In this document: in pieces, positions 5,816-6,476 of the stretch | Position numbering within the stretch: position 1 is the first letter of the stretch | Layout of the letters: every line of letters begins with the position of its first letter | From: Gemmatimonadota bacterium | GTDB taxonomy: Bacteria; Latescibacterota; UBA2968; UBA8231 | DNA: 6,476 nucleotides | Assembly: GCA_009840005.1 (NCBI GenBank) | Contig: VXOR01000011.1 | Location: forward strand, 1-6,476 | Direction of reading: 5' to 3' | Notes under the pieces: generated by a model | Told to the model about the DNA's origin: nothing | The model's input: only the letters and a program-made list of their open reading frames with translations | The model's database searches: none | Made by a program: the position numbers and the translations under genes

Positions 5816-5847
5816 AATCCTTTAGGTGCATCCTAAAGGATTTTTTT
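5816..5847 (+). terminator. Rho-independent terminator upstream of the sigma-54 promoter
   Basis: AATCCTTTAGG (5816-5826) and CCTAAAGGATT (5832-5842) form a perfect 11-bp stem with loop TGCAT, running directly into seven T residues (5841-5847). No intact gene ends just upstream. It is probably the old terminator of the decayed activator gene, and it now insulates the peptide promoter, which starts 18 bp further on, from read-through. TTTCAA-N4-TTA at 5812-5824 also fits an IHF site with one mismatch, but it overlaps the stem and is weak. Confidence 0.9.
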
Positions 5848-5864
5848 GTGCATGGTCTGCTTTT

Positions 5865-5880
5865 TGGCACGGAATTTGCC
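5865..5880 (+). promoter_or_regulatory. Sigma-54 (RpoN) promoter
   Basis: TGGCACG (5865-5871), four bases, TTGC (5876-5879). The -24 GG (5866-5867) and -12 GC (5878-5879) are separated by the canonical 10 bases, and the surrounding bases match the RpoN consensus TGGCACG-N4-TTGC. Transcription would start near 5891 and read the mini-ORF and the Cys-rich peptide gene. Such promoters need an ATP-dependent activator bound upstream; the 21-bp dyads are candidate sites. It was identified by eye, but the match is essentially complete. Confidence 0.88.
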
Positions 5881-5916
5881 CACATATCAGTGGAAGGCGA
5901 GGCCGATGCGGAAGAA

Positions 5917-5925
5917 AGGAGGTGA
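5917..5925 (+). promoter_or_regulatory. Very strong Shine-Dalgarno before the mini-ORF
   Basis: AGGAGGTGA is a near-complete complement of the 16S rRNA 3' end, with GGAGG seven bases before the ATG at 5930. It selects 5930 over the in-frame ATG at 5906, although the upstream ATG is also open and would read through the site (MRKKGGEV). Confidence 0.85.
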
Positions 5926-5929
5926 GGTG

Positions 5930-5977
5930 ATGCGAACTCGTATCGGCGTTGCTCAACACTCACTTCCAGTATCGTAG
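5930..5977 (+). CDS. 15-residue leader peptide (mini-ORF)
   Basis: The first open frame on the sigma-54 transcript encodes MRTRIGVAQHSLPVS and stops at TAG 5975-5977. It has the strongest ribosome site in the window but encodes too little for a domain and matches no family I know. An in-frame ATG at 5906 would add eight residues. Its last four codons form the left arm of the stem-loop at 5966-6002, and its stop lies inside that structure. Ribosomes translating it would therefore open the stem just ahead of the next gene's ribosome site. A regulatory leader role for the Cys-rich peptide gene is inferred from this layout; a small functional peptide is the alternative. Confidence 0.55.
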   Translation: MRTRIGVAQHSLPVS

Positions 5978-6002
5978 CGACATCGGGTCGCGGCGGTACT
6001 GG
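5966..6002 (+). promoter_or_regulatory. Two-tier RNA stem-loop between mini-ORF and peptide gene
   Basis: Outer stem CCAGTA (5966-5971) with TACTGG (5997-6002), a symmetric 5x5 internal loop, inner stem GCGAC (5977-5981) with GTCGC (5987-5991), and loop ATCGG. It contains the mini-ORF stop codon and ends seven bases before the AGGAG (6010-6014) that serves the peptide gene. It could tune translation or transcript stability; no U-run follows, so it is not a simple terminator. Confidence 0.6.
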
Positions 6003-6022
6003 GCAACTTAGGAGACAAGGCG

Positions 6023-6304
6023 ATGAATAGTTTGCGTGAGTTTTTCGTTTCGTCGAGTGGTTTGGCTCCAGTTCGGCAGGGCTTGGGCTTGGGGTGGGTC
6101 ATCAGTGCGCTTACGTGGGTGGCGATCCTGATCGGTGGTAAGGAAGCTGCTGCTTGCAACAGCTCTTGGGGAGAGTTCGGTGGGTATAGCTCAGGTTGTG
6201 CTAATGACCCGAATAATTCGAGTGGGGATTGCAAATGCAGGACGTGTTCATCGGATTCAAACTGTGAATCCGCATGCTCTCATTGGTACTGCTGCGTTTG
6301 CTAA
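6023..6304 (+). CDS. Secreted cysteine-rich peptide precursor under sigma-54 control
   Basis: I do not recognise this 93-residue protein. Residues 1-19 are polar with one late Arg, 20-37 form a hydrophobic core (LGWVISALTWVAILI), and GGKEAAA precedes Cys45, giving an Ala-x-Ala site for signal peptidase I between 44 and 45. The remaining 49 residues carry 10 cysteines (45, 59, 70, 72, 75, 81, 85, 90, 91, 93) and end in WYCCVC, enough for five disulfides or for thioether/metal chemistry. Ser-Ser pairs recur at 47, 56, 66 and 76, about every 10 residues. AGGAG (6010-6014), eight bases upstream, supports the ATG at 6023. Base composition looks more AT-rich than in the neighbouring genes. The gene sits alone behind the sigma-54 promoter and leader, with no intact modifying enzyme or exporter nearby. 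Possible roles are a toxin or bacteriocin-like peptide, a signal, or a metal-binding secreted peptide. The gene is well supported, the function open. Confidence 0.75.
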   Translation: MNSLREFFVSSSGLAPVRQGLGLGWVISALTWVAILIGGKEAAACNSSWGEFGGYSSGCANDPNNSSGDCKCRTCSSDSNCESACSHWYCCVC

Positions 6305-6344
6305 TAGGTTGAAACCCACTTCGGAATCGCCAAGCAGCTTTTTC

Positions 6345-6367
6345 ACCCATTATGGGGTGTAATGGGT
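6345..6367 (+). repeat. Hairpin 1 downstream of the peptide gene
   Basis: ACCCATTA (6345-6352) and TAATGGGT (6360-6367) form a perfect 8-bp stem with a 7-base loop, 40 bases after the peptide stop codon. GC-rich sequence follows, so it is more likely a 3' stabilising structure than a terminator. Confidence 0.55.
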
Positions 6368-6372
6368 CGGGG

Positions 6373-6391
6373 TTAAACCACACGGGTTTAA
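6373..6391 (+). repeat. Hairpin 2 downstream of the peptide gene
   Basis: TTAAACC (6373-6379) and GGTTTAA (6385-6391) form a 7-bp stem with a 5-base loop. It lies between hairpin 1 and the terminator-like hairpin. Confidence 0.5.
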
Positions 6392-6392
6392 G

Positions 6393-6414
6393 CAACCCCA
6401 GGGGTTGTTTGTTT
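6393..6414 (+). terminator. Terminator-like hairpin ending the peptide transcript
   Basis: CAACCCC (6393-6399), A, GGGGTTG (6401-6407), followed by TTTGTTT. Allowing a realistic loop, the stem is about 5 bp and GC-rich, and the T-rich tract suits Rho-independent termination of the sigma-54 transcript. Confidence 0.55.
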
Positions 6415-6476
6415 AAGGGACATGTGGGGGGGGGAAGGAAATTTTTTGGGGGGATGGGGGGGGTGAGAAAAGATCT
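6415..6476. other. G-homopolymer-rich end with no gene
   Basis: This stretch holds runs of 9, 6 and 8 consecutive G residues and one of six T residues, with no coding signal. It resembles low-quality sequence at the end of a contig or read more than a biological element. Confidence 0.6.

Noticed and set aside
6134..6157. Double-glycine leader or lipobox in the Cys-rich precursor
   Set aside because: The segment before Gly38-Gly39 is a long hydrophobic core rather than a double-glycine leader. Lys40/Glu41 and the absence of Leu at -3 argue against a lipobox. A signal peptidase I site fits best, though this is not proven.

Overview
The window looks like a chromosomal segment from a GC-rich bacterium with a Gram-negative-type envelope. 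Evidence for this is two lipoprotein signal peptides, a two-membrane-segment sensor kinase, a secreted coiled-coil protein and sigma-54-type regulation. The sequence does not allow a confident phylum call. An uncultured environmental lineage is plausible, but that is inference. Both window edges cut into biology: a gene is truncated at base 1, and the last 60 bases are G-homopolymer-rich and look like a poor contig end.

Layout: (1) 1-895, minus strand: an MbnP-like copper-protein-family lipoprotein, followed 10 bp downstream by the first 30 codons of a second lipoprotein, plausibly its MbnH-like di-haem peroxidase partner. (2) 896-975: a short divergent intergenic region with a 6-bp palindrome. 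(3) 976-4804, plus strand: a tightly packed three-gene operon of membrane histidine kinase, NtrC-type sigma-54-activating response regulator (with GAFTSA in place of GAFTGA) and a secreted coiled-coil protein of unknown function. (4) 4830-5414, minus strand: a small Cro/C1-type helix-turn-helix protein followed by speD (S-adenosylmethionine decarboxylase proenzyme) with its self-cleavage and catalytic residues intact. (5) 5475-5850: a non-coding, decayed stretch. It holds a palindromic element, a short minus-strand tail resembling an ABC-transporter permease C-terminus, a plus-strand remnant of a Fis-type helix-turn-helix, three 21-bp A-tract dyads, a GC-rich hairpin and a textbook Rho-independent terminator. 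(6) 5865-6414, plus strand: a near-perfect sigma-54 promoter (TGGCACG-N4-TTGC), a very strong Shine-Dalgarno with a 15-codon mini-ORF, a two-tier RNA stem-loop, and a gene for a 93-residue secreted peptide precursor whose last 49 residues contain 10 cysteines. Three hairpins follow.

The most novel part is (5)-(6). It reads as a self-contained sigma-54-driven small Cys-rich peptide module: phased dyads in the position of activator-binding enhancer sites, an insulating terminator, the promoter, a leader mini-ORF, a stem-loop and the peptide. The dedicated activator and a transporter next to it appear to have been reduced to their last few codons by deletion. The intact NtrC-type regulator at 2451-3911 is the only sigma-54 activator visible here and is a candidate replacement, but no sequence evidence links it directly to that promoter.
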